Positions 46,466 through 55,429 of a stretch of 64,000 bases of DNA are shown in pieces (the stretch's first letter is position 1; each line of letters begins with the position of its first letter). The position numbers and the translations under genes are program-made. Origin of the DNA: Anaerolineae bacterium (GTDB lineage Bacteria > Chloroflexota > Anaerolineae > Aggregatilineales > Phototrophicaceae); NCBI GenBank assembly GCA_025055175.1, contig JANWYT010000001.1:1-64000 (forward strand), given 5' to 3'. Under the pieces are notes generated by a model. The model made no database searches. It was given only the letters and a program-made list of their open reading frames with translations, and was not told the origin of the DNA.

Positions 46466-47319
46466 AAGGTCACTCCTAGCAGCCGTAGGCTCACGGGCAG
46501 CAGGGTGCTGCTGATGATCCACAAGGCGACGACGAGCAGGGCCATCCAGCGCGTCCCTTCCAGGCTGCGACGCGCTCCATGATACAGCAGAGCCATGCTC
46601 CACAGCCAGAAGATGGTGAACTGAGCAGCCAGGGCCAGCAGCATCTCGCGGGCCAGCAGCGGCCAGTCCAGGTAGTTGGAGAGGTCTGGCACAAGGCCAG
46701 ACAGGCCGGGCGCGCCGAGCCGTCCACCGCTGGCGACGAACAGGGTTTGCAAGCCGACGAGCAGGGCCGATGGCAGGCTGGCCCACACCGCCAGGCGCAT
46801 GTTCAAACTCAAATCGGGGCGCTTGCCGCGCAGCAGCGGCACTTCGCACAAGAAGAGTGCCTGCAAGAACCACGTCAGCACTACGCCAAAGGCGGCGCGC
46901 AGGCCCTTCAACCAGTTGGCCGTGACTTCATCGGAGGACATGCCAGGGCTAAGCTGTTCTCCGCCTAGAGGCCCTATGCTCGGATCAAATCCATCTTCAA
47001 CGGGCGGAAGCACGTCTTGCCCAATCATGCCATCCGCAGAAGGGTTGATGAGCGAGCCATCGGTTGGGGCAGTGGTCGTCTCAGTCTCTGAGGTGATGAC
47101 TCCTGAAGGTGAGCCGCCCGGTGGATTGAGGGCTACCCACACGCTTAGAGCCAGCAGAGCCAGGGCCAGGATGGTCGTCTGTTGAGCGCTGCGCGGGCTA
47201 CGAGGGAAACCGCTGAAGAACTGCCCTGGGCGGAATAGGACGGCCCACAAGCTGCTCCATAAGCTGCGCGATGGGGCGGGACGGCGGCGCGATGATGAAG
47301 TTGCAGGACTTTGGGCCAT
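46462..47319 (-). CDS. Yip1-domain membrane protein
   Basis: This 285-residue protein has a basic N-terminus (SSSRRRPAPSRSLWSSLWAV), the Yip1-like entry LFRPGQFFSGFPRSP, one helix (ILALALLALSVWVAL), a polar extracytoplasmic stretch of about 75 residues, and four further hydrophobic segments. This is the organisation of bacterial Yip1/DUF1282-type proteins. It is the first gene of the four-gene operon and its stop overlaps the ATPase start, so it probably assists or assembles with the transporter. Its molecular function is not known. Confidence 0.75.
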   Translation of the reverse strand: MAQSPATSSSRRRPAPSRSLWSSLWAVLFRPGQFFSGFPRSPRSAQQTTILALALLALSVWVALNPPGGSPSGVITSETETTTAPTDGSLINPSADGMIGQDVLPPVEDGFDPSIGPLGGEQLSPGMSSDEVTANWLKGLRAAFGVVLTWFLQALFLCEVPLLRGKRPDLSLNMRLAVWASLPSALLVGLQTLFVASGGRLGAPGLSGLVPDLSNYLDWPLLAREMLLALAAQFTIFWLWSMALLYHGARRSLEGTRWMALLVVALWIISSTLLPVSLRLLGVTL

Positions 47320-47459
47320 GACGACAGCTATGCCTGGGGATCGTAGACTTCACTTAGTGTATAACGAAAATCCTCTGTGTTGTGTTCCCAAAGAGTCGAT
47401 CGTTGACGGATCGTTTATTTGAGCTGATGACAGCACTGGCTTGTCGCTTCGCTGCTGAC

Positions 47460-47465
47460 TATAAT
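47460..47465 (+). promoter_or_regulatory. Likely -10 box of the glycan locus
   Basis: TATAAT is 35 bases upstream of the first glycan gene in the 181-base divergent spacer. No matching -35 at 16-18 bases is evident. Confidence 0.4.
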
Positions 47466-47500
47466 GCTACGTAAGTGAGCAATGAAAAAAGCGAGCCAGC

Positions 47501-48442
47501 ATGAACTTCGCTATCATTGGCGTCGGCGGCTACATTGCCCCCCGTCACCTGCGCGCAATACGCGATACAGGCCACACGACCGTTGCGGCCTATGACCCCA
47601 AAGACTCTGTCGGTATCCTCGACCAGTATGGCTTTGACATCCGCTTCTTCACGGAATTTGAGCGCTTTGACCGCCATCTAGAGAAGCTACGGCGTGGTGA
47701 TCCTGCTCAGCGCGTGCATTACGTCACCATCTGCTCGCCCAACTACCTCCATGATGCCCATTGCCGCGCAGCGCTGCGCGTCGGCGCAGATGCCATCTGC
47801 GAGAAGCCTCTGGTCATCAATCCCTGGAACCTGGACGCCCTGAGCGAAATAGAGGCCGAGACGGGTCGTACCATCAACACGATCCTGCAACTGCGCGTCC
47901 ATCCTAAGCTGATTGAGTTGCGCGAGCGCTTATTGATCGAGCGTCAAAATCAGCGCTATGACGTCGACCTGACTTATATTACCGCGCGCGGGGATTGGTA
48001 TCACCGTTCTTGGAAGGGGGATGAGCAGAAGTCGGGTGGCATAGCGACCAACATCGGCATTCACTTCTTCGATCTGCTGCTGTGGTTGTTCGGCTCACTG
48101 GTGGAATGCCGCGTCTATCACGTCGATCAAAAGCGCATGAGCGGCTTCCTGGAGTTGGAATTTGCCCGCGTGCGTTGGTTCTTGTCGGTGGACAAGGACG
48201 ACCTGCCGTTTGAGCCACAAGTGGGCAGCAAGACGACCTTCCGCTCTATCACCATCAACGGGCAGGAAGTGGAGTTCTCCGAGGGCTTCACGGATTTGCA
48301 CACGCGCGTGTACGAGCGCACTCTGGCCGGCGATGGCTTCCGCATTCCTGACATTCGGCCTGCGACCGAACTCACCTACACAATCCGCCACACGCCTATT
48401 GCATCCCTGGACACGCTGACTCACCCCTTGCTGAGGCGCTGA
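47501..48442 (+). CDS. wlbA: UDP-N-acetylglucosaminuronate 3-dehydrogenase (WbpB/WlbA-type)
   Basis: This 313-residue Gfo/Idh/MocA-family oxidoreductase should oxidise C3 of UDP-GlcNAcA using NAD. The family-specific start IIGVGGYIAPRHLRAIRDTG and FFTEFERFDRHLEKLRRG match WbpB/WlbA closely; CSPNYLHDAH, EKPLVINPWNLD, YITARGDWYHRSWKG and GGIATNIGIHFFDLLLWLFG follow. Length is that of the family (about 315). The next gene starts three bases later, and the following three encode the remaining steps, which strongly supports the assignment. Confidence 0.93.
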   Translation: MNFAIIGVGGYIAPRHLRAIRDTGHTTVAAYDPKDSVGILDQYGFDIRFFTEFERFDRHLEKLRRGDPAQRVHYVTICSPNYLHDAHCRAALRVGADAICEKPLVINPWNLDALSEIEAETGRTINTILQLRVHPKLIELRERLLIERQNQRYDVDLTYITARGDWYHRSWKGDEQKSGGIATNIGIHFFDLLLWLFGSLVECRVYHVDQKRMSGFLELEFARVRWFLSVDKDDLPFEPQVGSKTTFRSITINGQEVEFSEGFTDLHTRVYERTLAGDGFRIPDIRPATELTYTIRHTPIASLDTLTHPLLRR

Positions 48443-48445
48443 ACG

Positions 48446-49045
48446 ATGGCCTACTATGTCCACCCTAGCTCCTACGTCGATGAGCCTTGTACTATCGGCG
48501 ATGGCACAAAAATCTGGCACTTTTGCCACATCATGCCTCAGGCGCAGATCGGACGGGGCTGCATCTTGGGCCAAAATGTCTTCGTGGCTAGCGGCGTGAA
48601 GATCGGCGATAACGTCAAAATCCAGAACAACGTGGCGGTTTACGCCGGCGTGGAATTGGAAGATGACGTTTTTTGTGGGCCATCTTGCGTCTTCACTAAC
48701 GTCATCAACCCGCGCTCGCAGATTGTGCGTCGCGACGAATACCTGCCCACTTTGGTGCGGCGCGGCGCGACCATTGGCGCAAATGCGACTATCGTCTGTG
48801 GAGCGACCATTGGACGCTACGCTTTCATCGGAGCAGGAGCAGTGGTGCGCGGCGATGTGCCAGACTATGCCCTCATGTTAGGCGTGCCTGCTAGGCAGCA
48901 CGGTTGGATGAGCCGCCACGGCTTCCGTCTAGGCCAGCCTGACGCAGAGGGTATCATGCGCTGCCCTCAGAGTGGCTGGCGCTACCAGCTCCAAGACAGC
49001 GCGCTGCGCTGCCTAGATTATCCTGAAGACCAACCACTCGCTTAG
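48446..49045 (+). CDS. wlbB: UDP-2-acetamido-3-amino-glucuronate N-acetyltransferase (WbpD/WlbB-type)
   Basis: This 199-residue protein is a left-handed beta-helix acetyltransferase with hexapeptide repeats (IGDGTKIWHFCHI, IGRGCILGQNVFVASGVKIG, VKIQNNVAVYAGVELEDDVF, CGPSCVFTNVINPRS). These are characteristic of WbpD/WlbB, which acetylates the 3-amino group with acetyl-CoA. The C-terminal 40 residues include a Cys pair in IMRCPQSGW and ALRCLDY, seen in longer members. It begins three bases after wlbA and fits the pathway order. Confidence 0.93.
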   Translation: MAYYVHPSSYVDEPCTIGDGTKIWHFCHIMPQAQIGRGCILGQNVFVASGVKIGDNVKIQNNVAVYAGVELEDDVFCGPSCVFTNVINPRSQIVRRDEYLPTLVRRGATIGANATIVCGATIGRYAFIGAGAVVRGDVPDYALMLGVPARQHGWMSRHGFRLGQPDAEGIMRCPQSGWRYQLQDSALRCLDYPEDQPLA

Positions 49046-49063
49046 ACTCATTGTGAGGTTTTC

Positions 49064-50182
49064 ATGGCTGTCCCATTGCTAGATTTGAAGGCGCAGTACG
49101 CCACCATCCGCGAAGAGATTAATGCGGCAGTGCTGCGCGTCCTAGAGTCGCAGGCGTTCATCTTGGGCGCAGAGGTGGAGGCCCTAGAGCAAGAGATTGC
49201 AGCCTATAGTGGCTGCCGTTACGGGGTGGGGGTGTCGTCTGGCACAGATGCTCTGCTGCTGGCTCTAATGGTGCTGGGAGTCAAGGCGGGTGATGAGGTC
49301 ATCGTGCCTACCTACACCTTCTTCGCGACGGCCGGTGCGGTGGCGCGCCTGGGCGCAACCCCTGTCTTCGTCGATGTTGACCCGCAGACCTACAACACCC
49401 ATGCTCAAGCCATCGAAAAGGCCATCACGCCACGCACGCGGGCTATCATCCCTGTCCACTTGTATGGGCAGATGGCCGGTATGCCGGCCATCGTGGCCCT
49501 CGCCGAGCGCCACAACCTGATCGTCATTGAAGACGCGGCCCAGGCGATTGGCGCAGAGTACGAAGGCAAGCGCGCAGGCCAGTATGGCCACATGGCCTGC
49601 TTCAGTTTCTTCCCCTCCAAGAACTTAGGTGGGGCAGGGGATGGTGGCATGGTGACGACCAACGATCCTGAGTTGTACGACAAGCTGCGGCTGTATCGCA
49701 ATCATGGCTACAAGCCCAAGTACTACAATCGCGTGGTAGGCGGCAACTTCCGCCTGGACGCCATCCAGGCGGCGGTGCTGCGCGTCAAACTGCCCTATTT
49801 GGACGCCTGGACGCAGGCGCGCCAGCGCAATGCGGCAATTTATCGCCAGCTCTTAGCTGAGGTTGATGGGCTGCGCTTGCCCTGTGAACTGCCTAACGTG
49901 CGCCACATCTACAATCAGTTTGTGGTAGCTTGCGAGCGCCGCGACGACTTCCAAAGTCATCTACAAGCGCGCAGCATTGGCACGGAGATTTACTACCCGC
50001 TGCCCATGCACTTGCAGGACTGCTTCGCAGAGCTAGGCTACAAGCGAGGCGACTTCCCCCACAGCGAAGCAGCAGCCCAGCAAACCCTAGCCCTACCCAT
50101 CTATCCCGAACTGACGCAGGCTCAGCTTGAGGAAGTCGCAGACGCGGTGCGCGCCTTCTTCCAATTGCCTGCACCTGCTTAG
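49064..50182 (+). CDS. wlbC: PLP-dependent UDP-sugar 3-aminotransferase (WbpE/WlbC-type)
   Basis: This 372-residue DegT/DnrJ/EryC1/StrS aminotransferase should add the 3-amino group to UDP-3-keto-GlcNAcA. Visible motifs: PLLDLKAQYATIREEINAAV, GVSSGTDALLLALMVLGV, PTYTFFATAGAVARLGATPV, VIEDAAQAIGA, and the PLP lysine in FSFFPSKNLGGAGDGGM, then NHGYKPKYYNRVVGGNFRLD. Length is typical. GTGAGG precedes the ATG. In the pathway it acts between WlbA and WlbB. Confidence 0.94.
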   Translation: MAVPLLDLKAQYATIREEINAAVLRVLESQAFILGAEVEALEQEIAAYSGCRYGVGVSSGTDALLLALMVLGVKAGDEVIVPTYTFFATAGAVARLGATPVFVDVDPQTYNTHAQAIEKAITPRTRAIIPVHLYGQMAGMPAIVALAERHNLIVIEDAAQAIGAEYEGKRAGQYGHMACFSFFPSKNLGGAGDGGMVTTNDPELYDKLRLYRNHGYKPKYYNRVVGGNFRLDAIQAAVLRVKLPYLDAWTQARQRNAAIYRQLLAEVDGLRLPCELPNVRHIYNQFVVACERRDDFQSHLQARSIGTEIYYPLPMHLQDCFAELGYKRGDFPHSEAAAQQTLALPIYPELTQAQLEEVADAVRAFFQLPAPA

Positions 50183-50192
50183 TGAGCAGCTC

Positions 50193-51251
50193 GTGGTTAA
50201 AATTCTCTCCGTCGTCGGGGCGCGTCCCCAGTTCATCAAAGCAGCTCCAGTGAGCCGTGCGCTGCGCCAGGCAGGGATCGATGAAGTTCTCATCCACACA
50301 GGCCAGCACTACGACGCTAACATGTCCGATATCTTCTTCGACGAGCTAGGCATTCCCCAGCCCTGGGCCAACCTCAATGTCGGTTCTGGCAGCCACGCTG
50401 AACAGACGGCCCATATGCTGCTCAAGCTAGAACCACTCATGGTGCAGCACGCACCCGACGCTGTGCTGGTCTACGGCGACACCAATTCGACGCTGGCTGG
50501 CGCGCTGGTGGCCGCCAAGCTGGGCTTCAAGTTGGCCCACGTCGAAGCTGGCTTGCGCTCCTTCAACCGCACTATGCCCGAAGAGCATAACCGCGTCCTC
50601 ACCGATCACAGCGCTGATTTGCTCTTCTGCCCGACGCAGAACGCCGTCAATCTGCTGGCTCGCGAAGGGATCACGCGCGGCGTCTACATGGTGGGAGACA
50701 CTATGTTCGATGCTGTCTTGCAATTCGGCGACCTAGCGCGCCAGCGCTCCACGATCCTACAAGACCTGGGCCTGGAAGCCAAAAATTATCTGCTGGCCAC
50801 TGTCCATCGTCCCTATAACACCGACGTGCCAGACAACCTGTCGGCTATCGTGTGCGCTCTGGCGGACAGCGGCCAGACGGTGGTCTTCCCTGTCCATCCG
50901 CGCACGCGCCAGCGCTTGCCTGCCTTGAATGCCCCCAATCTGCGCCTGATAGAGCCGCTGGGCTATCTGGACATGTTGCTGCTGGAGCAGCAAGCGCGCT
51001 GCATCCTCACTGACTCTGGCGGCGTGCAGAAAGAAGCCTACTTCTTCGGCGTGCCGTGCTTGACCTTGCGACCAGAGACCGAATGGATTGAGACGCTAGA
51101 GGGTGGTTGGAACGTCCTGGTCGGGGCAGACTACGCGCGTATTTTGACGCAGCTCCAGGCTGAAGCGCCACAAGGAGTACCACCTGCTGTCTTCGGCGAT
51201 GGTCATGCTGCCCAGCGTATTGCCTCCATCTTGTTAGAGGTGCTGGCTTAA
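50193..51251 (+). CDS. wlbD: UDP-GlcNAc(3NAc)A 2-epimerase (WbpI/WlbD-type)
   Basis: This 352-residue non-hydrolysing UDP-GlcNAc 2-epimerase family enzyme inverts C2 to give UDP-ManNAc(3NAc)A in this context. It shows SVVGARPQFIKAAPVSRALR, HTGQHYDANMS, VYGDTNSTLAGALVAAKLGF, HVEAGLRSFNRTMPEEHNR and TDSGGVQKEAYFFGVPCLTL. A longer frame starts inside wlbC; I chose the GTG at 50193, eleven bases after its stop, which gives the normal N-terminus. Simple WecB activity is an alternative, but the gene order favours the diacetamido substrate. Confidence 0.92.
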   Translation: MVKILSVVGARPQFIKAAPVSRALRQAGIDEVLIHTGQHYDANMSDIFFDELGIPQPWANLNVGSGSHAEQTAHMLLKLEPLMVQHAPDAVLVYGDTNSTLAGALVAAKLGFKLAHVEAGLRSFNRTMPEEHNRVLTDHSADLLFCPTQNAVNLLAREGITRGVYMVGDTMFDAVLQFGDLARQRSTILQDLGLEAKNYLLATVHRPYNTDVPDNLSAIVCALADSGQTVVFPVHPRTRQRLPALNAPNLRLIEPLGYLDMLLLEQQARCILTDSGGVQKEAYFFGVPCLTLRPETEWIETLEGGWNVLVGADYARILTQLQAEAPQGVPPAVFGDGHAAQRIASILLEVLA

Positions 51252-51295
51252 GCTATGCTTAGAATGTCACTCGATCAACGCGGGCAGCACCCACC

Positions 51296-52294
51296 ATGAG
51301 AGCAATGGTCACAGGCGTAGCAGGCTTCATCGGCTCAAATCTGGCTGAGGCTATGTTGGCCAGGGGCTACGAAGTCGTTGGCGTAGACAACCTCTCGCAG
51401 GGAGACCTGCTGAACATTGAGTCCTTTCGTCAGCATGAGCGCTTTTGCTTCCACCAGGCCGATGTGTGCGACGAAGCAGCCATGTTGGAGCTGAGCGCGG
51501 GCTGCGATGTCGTCGTCCACTTGGCGGCCTACAAAATCCCGCGCTACAGCGACGCCCTAGATACGTTGCGCGTCAACGCTCATGGCTCAGAGTCCATCTT
51601 GAAGGCGGCTGTGGCCCATAAGTTCAAATTCGTCGCAGCGTCAACTTCAGATGTTTACGGCAAAAATCCTCAAGTGCCGTTCTCGGAAGACAGCGCGTTG
51701 GTCATGGGCAATCCAGACGTGCGACGCTGGGCCTACGCCATCTCTAAGATGTTTGAGGAGCAGATGGCCTTTGCCTACCATGAGCGCTACGGAGTCGATG
51801 TGGTCATGTTGCGCTTCTTTGGTGGGTACGGGCCAAACCAGAATTTGACCTGGTGGGGTGGGCCACAGTCGGTCTTCATCAACAAGGCCCTGGACGATGA
51901 GACGATTCCTATTCATGGCGATGGCCAGCAGACGCGCTCATTCACCTACGTGAGCGATCACGTGGACGGCATTCTGCGCGCAGTCGAGAAACCAGAAGCC
52001 AACAACCACTACTTCAACATTGGCAACACCTACGAAATCACCATCCTCGACTTAGCGCGCCTGATTTGGCGCTTGGTGCGTGGGGAAGACAGCGTACCCA
52101 AGATTGAGATGATCCCCTACGAGAGCTTTGGCAAGTACGAAGACGTGCGCCGACGCATTCCTGATATCACGAAGGCGCAGGCACTCTTGGGTTTTCAGCC
52201 TCAGGTTGATTTGGAGACAGGCCTCAGGCAAACTATCCTGTGGCAGATTGAGCGCCGTCGGTTGCTGGCCGCGCGCAGCGCATTTGTAGGGTAG
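51296..52294 (+). CDS. NAD-dependent sugar-nucleotide epimerase/dehydratase
   Basis: This 332-residue extended SDR begins MRAMVTGVAGFIGSNLAEAM. It has VVHLAAYKIPRY, the catalytic Ser/Thr region ASTSDVYGKNP, YAISK (Tyr-x3-Lys), LRFFGGYGPNQN, RSFTYVSDHVDGI and the C-terminal KAQALLGFQPQVDLETGLRQ. The substrate cannot be read from sequence; related proteins are UDP-glucose/GlcNAc 4-epimerases and GDP-mannose modifiers. It lies inside the glycan locus and its stop abuts the start of the glycosyltransferase gene (TAGATG). Confidence 0.88.
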   Translation: MRAMVTGVAGFIGSNLAEAMLARGYEVVGVDNLSQGDLLNIESFRQHERFCFHQADVCDEAAMLELSAGCDVVVHLAAYKIPRYSDALDTLRVNAHGSESILKAAVAHKFKFVAASTSDVYGKNPQVPFSEDSALVMGNPDVRRWAYAISKMFEEQMAFAYHERYGVDVVMLRFFGGYGPNQNLTWWGGPQSVFINKALDDETIPIHGDGQQTRSFTYVSDHVDGILRAVEKPEANNHYFNIGNTYEITILDLARLIWRLVRGEDSVPKIEMIPYESFGKYEDVRRRIPDITKAQALLGFQPQVDLETGLRQTILWQIERRRLLAARSAFVG

Positions 52295-53077
52295 ATGAGC
52301 GCGCTCTACATTGTCGTCCCCGTCCTCAACGAAGCAGGCAACATGCCACGCTTGTTTGCGGCCTTCCATGATCTGTACCAGTGCCTGGCCGAGCGCTACC
52401 AGGTCACGATCCTGATTGTGAACGACGGCAGCACCGACGACACTCTGGCTCAGATAGAAGCTCACAGAGGTGCGCTGCCAGTGCGAGTGCTGAACCACGC
52501 CGTCAATCAAGGGCCTGGTCGAGCTTTTGGCACGGCTTTCAGCCACCTAGCTGATAAGCTACATCCCGATGACTGGGTTTTGACGATGGAGGGTGACAAC
52601 ACCTCAAGGCACGAATTGGTACAAACGATGTTGCGGCGCGCCGTTGAAGAAAACTATCAGGTGGTGCTGGCCAGCCCGTATATGTATGGCGGTGGCGTCA
52701 TCAACACAACTTCGCTGCGCGTCATCCTCAGCAAGATAGCTAACCAACTCATCAAGGAGGCGATGGGCGTGCATGGCATTTTCACGACCAGTTCGTTCTT
52801 CCGCCTCTATCGCGGGGAGGCACTGCTGCTCCTGCAGCGTCACTATGGCCCAGCCGTGATCGAGCGTGCAGGCTTTGAGTGCATGTTGGAAGTCCTCATC
52901 AAGATGATTAACCTGGACGTGACCATCTCCGAAGTGCCGATGATCTTAGACACCAGCCTGCGTGTGGGGCGCAGTAAGATGAAGATTATGCGTACTATAC
53001 GTGGCTATCTGGCTATTTTCAGTCATCTGAAGCGCTGGCGCAAGGAGTCGCGCGATACACGACGGGTGATGGTGTGA
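52295..53077 (+). CDS. Family 2 glycosyltransferase
   Basis: This 260-residue GT2 enzyme resembles dolichyl/undecaprenyl-phosphate sugar transferases: YIVVPVLNEAGNMPRLFAAF, ILIVNDGSTDDTLAQI (first Asp motif), LNHAVNQGPGRAFGTAFSH, DWVLTMEGDNTSRHELV, and a C-terminal KRWRKESRD tail. No transmembrane helix is present. It probably loads a sugar from a nucleotide donor onto a lipid or protein acceptor. The lipid-phosphate sugar made by such enzymes is the usual donor for GT-C membrane enzymes, two of which follow in this locus. Confidence 0.88.
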   Translation: MSALYIVVPVLNEAGNMPRLFAAFHDLYQCLAERYQVTILIVNDGSTDDTLAQIEAHRGALPVRVLNHAVNQGPGRAFGTAFSHLADKLHPDDWVLTMEGDNTSRHELVQTMLRRAVEENYQVVLASPYMYGGGVINTTSLRVILSKIANQLIKEAMGVHGIFTTSSFFRLYRGEALLLLQRHYGPAVIERAGFECMLEVLIKMINLDVTISEVPMILDTSLRVGRSKMKIMRTIRGYLAIFSHLKRWRKESRDTRRVMV

Positions 53078-53114
53078 TGATCGACTGCTCACACAATACA
53101 CAAGAGGGTATCTG

Positions 53115-53851
53115 ATGATTGCCAATCCTGAGCAGTGTCTGAATGCGTTGTGGGGATTGATTGATCGCCAGCATAATGCTCAGATTGCTTCCTGCCTTGC
53201 GCCAGGTTGTCGCGTTCTGGACTTTGGCAGCGGCTATGGCTCGCTGGTAGCCTATCTTCTGGAGCATGGCTTCGATGCTTTTGGTCTTGACATCGACGCC
53301 GAAGCGATTGTGTGGGCTAACAAACTTTATCCTCATGTTGTGACATATCAACAAACTGTGGAAAATTTTGCTGCCGAGCAACCGAGGCAATCACTGGATG
53401 CTATTGTCCTCCGCGACTCGTTCCACCATCTCTACAACGAACGCGATCCACACTCAGCCTTCGAGCTTTTCAGCACCTGCTCAAACCAGGTGGAAGAATC
53501 ATCATCTTCGATCCCAATCCCATGTGGCTACTTCGTTTTGCACGGCGCATCATTGGTCATGTTGACCCTGAGGCTACTTTGCAGGTTGCGCTGGCCACTC
53601 TCGCACAGTACGGTTTTGAGGTTCAGCGTGTGAAGTACTATGAGGTCATTGGTCTGGCGCTGTCCGGTGGTTATGAGGTCATTGGTCTGGCGCTGTCCGG
53701 TGGTTATGTAGGACACCAGCTTATTCCCAACCTAGTATTGTTCAATCAGCTCATTGCTGCACTGAATGCGGCGTTATCTTGGTCTGTAAACAGCCTAGAC
53801 CTAGGCCGTTGGCTCTGTTGGCGCTATATGATTTGCGCAACGAGGCGATGA
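53115..53851 (+). pseudogene. Broken class I SAM methyltransferase of the glycan locus
   Basis: The first part (from ATG 53115) reads CRVLDFGSGYGSLVAYLLEH, DAFGLDIDAEAIVWA and LRDSFHHLYNERDPHSAFEL, a clear methyltransferase. At the TTTT run 53467-53470 the reading frame is lost; the -1 frame continues FQHLLKPGGRIIIFDPNPMW, the expected motif III region, and runs to the stop at 53849-53851. A 33-base perfect tandem duplication lies in the second part. The frameshift and duplication together suggest recent loss of function, or an assembly error at the T run. Either way the intact product would have been about 245 residues. Confidence 0.75.
53639..53704 (+). repeat. Perfect 33-base tandem duplication
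   Basis: The unit at 53639-53671 (encoding YEVIGLALSGG) is repeated without change at 53672-53704, with the next four bases also matching. The lack of any difference implies a very recent event or a local assembly artefact. Confidence 0.9.
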
Positions 53852-53887
53852 CAAGTTGGGCGCGAGTCTGAGGAGCTTTCTTGAAGG

Positions 53888-55429
53888 ATGACAATAGCAA
53901 GTCGTTGCGCGCGCCTGTTGGTCGTAGTACTCAGAATTTTTGTGAGTTGCCTCCCCGCACTGCTCGTCGTTGGTATTCTGCACTTTCGCTATGGCACGAA
54001 CATTTATGAGCATGTGCCAGTCTGGAACGACGAAGTGGGCTACTGGCATCAGGCCGCGACGTTTGCAGCGGTGGGTTTTCGGGGGGGATACTACAGCTAC
54101 AACGAGAACGTGGCGCGCGCTACTTGGACACGCTTTGATGTGCATGGCCCCTGGTATCCTATGCTCTACGGCACATTAGGACTCTTGCTAGGTGGATGGG
54201 AGCTGCACACCCCAATTATCATCAACCTGCTGCTCTACACCCTGTCGATAGCTGTTTTCATTCATACTGTCACCCCAAGCTCTGTGCAGCTGCTTGTGCT
54301 GGCTCTTGTCCTGGCAACTATGCATCCCATCATACTTTACCTGCCAACGGGCATGTCTGAGGGGATGCAAGCTGCTTTTGCCATGCTGCTGGCGGCCATC
54401 TTCTGGCGACTGCTGCGCCAACGGGAGCAGGTGAAACCCTGGCAGCTCGTCGCTTATGGAGCTTTCTTGTGGATCGTTACAGTGACGCGCCTGTCGTGGG
54501 GTGTTCTGCTGCTGCCCTTCTTCTTGCTGGTCTTCCCTTTCAACGTGCGTGGTGTGGGGCTGGCTCTGCTGATGACGGCGCTGAGCGCAGGCACTGCGTA
54601 CGCCGTCGTTGATTGGGTGACGCCGGGCCAGTCCATTCATTCGGTCTTCCACACGCTGAGTGCTTTTACAATATCTTTTGATGAGGGTTTGCATGCCCTT
54701 ACGCATCGACTTGGCGTTAATTGGGAGCGCTACATCAGCCCAAACAAGAGGCCAGTTGATGTTTTGCTGACACAACAGTTTTGGACTGTTGGAGGGATTC
54801 TTCTTCTGAGCTTGGCTTCGGCTATAGTTAGCTTTATCCGCAAAACGTCTAAAGCAACTCGTATTTTTCATCTGCTATTCAACCTGTACAACCTGCTACT
54901 CGTACTGCTGAGCAGCTTGTTTCTATACATCATGGGCAGGTTTGGTGATTACCGCGTGATAGGTATTCACTTGCTGGTGACACTGGCCTTGCTAGCTACT
55001 TTTCGCCATTATCTTGCGCCTCTTGCCTTTGTGTTGATGACATTTATGGGACTAGCGGCAGTTGGCACAGATGCAGACACTCATCGTTTCTACGGTACTA
55101 GTCGCTTTACTGCGCTCTCATCGGTCAAGGCCATCGACATTCCAAAGGAAGTCATATTCTACGACCCGAACGCCAAGTCACCCTGGTGTAACACCTTGCT
55201 CATGGAAATCCCCCTGTATACAGTACATGCGACTCGCATTCCTAGCGGAATTGGCTTGTCTTGGGTCTACAGCCTGAATGATATAAACACTATTCAATCG
55301 CAGTATGTGTGGCTGACAGATGAGAGCATCGAGCAAAGACAAGCAGAGGCCTTGGGCTTCAAATTAAGTCCCTTATTTGATATGCCCATGGGTATGATTT
55401 ATCTCAACGAAGCGAGTGCCTGCCTATGA
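53888..55429 (+). CDS. Multi-pass membrane protein, probable GT-C type glycosyltransferase (copy 1)
   Basis: This 513-residue protein has about ten hydrophobic helices. After the first helix (LPALLVVGILHF) comes the extracytoplasmic acidic motif PVWNDEVGYWHQAATFA, the Asp/Glu pair expected of GT-C enzymes such as PMT or ArnT, then HGPWYPMLYGTLG. The C-terminal soluble part (about 400-513) has SPWCNTLLMEIP and ends in YLNEASACL. It should use a polyprenyl-phosphate sugar outside the membrane. A second, similar gene follows 12 bases later. The start codon is uncertain. Substrate unknown. Confidence 0.75.
   Translation: MTIASRCARLLVVVLRIFVSCLPALLVVGILHFRYGTNIYEHVPVWNDEVGYWHQAATFAAVGFRGGYYSYNENVARATWTRFDVHGPWYPMLYGTLGLLLGGWELHTPIIINLLLYTLSIAVFIHTVTPSSVQLLVLALVLATMHPIILYLPTGMSEGMQAAFAMLLAAIFWRLLRQREQVKPWQLVAYGAFLWIVTVTRLSWGVLLLPFFLLVFPFNVRGVGLALLMTALSAGTAYAVVDWVTPGQSIHSVFHTLSAFTISFDEGLHALTHRLGVNWERYISPNKRPVDVLLTQQFWTVGGILLLSLASAIVSFIRKTSKATRIFHLLFNLYNLLLVLLSSLFLYIMGRFGDYRVIGIHLLVTLALLATFRHYLAPLAFVLMTFMGLAAVGTDADTHRFYGTSRFTALSSVKAIDIPKEVIFYDPNAKSPWCNTLLMEIPLYTVHATRIPSGIGLSWVYSLNDINTIQSQYVWLTDESIEQRQAEALGFKLSPLFDMPMGMIYLNEASACL

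Noticed and set aside
46466-46873. Long N-terminal extension of the ABC ATPase (about 136 residues)
   Set aside because: The extension reads out of frame within the Yip1 gene and is Arg/Ala/Pro-rich; the GTG at 46465 has a proper ribosome site.
53467-53470. Programmed -1 frameshifting in the methyltransferase
   Set aside because: The site has only TTTT and does not form a standard X-XXY-YYZ heptamer; there is no obvious downstream pseudoknot, and the gene also carries a tandem duplication.
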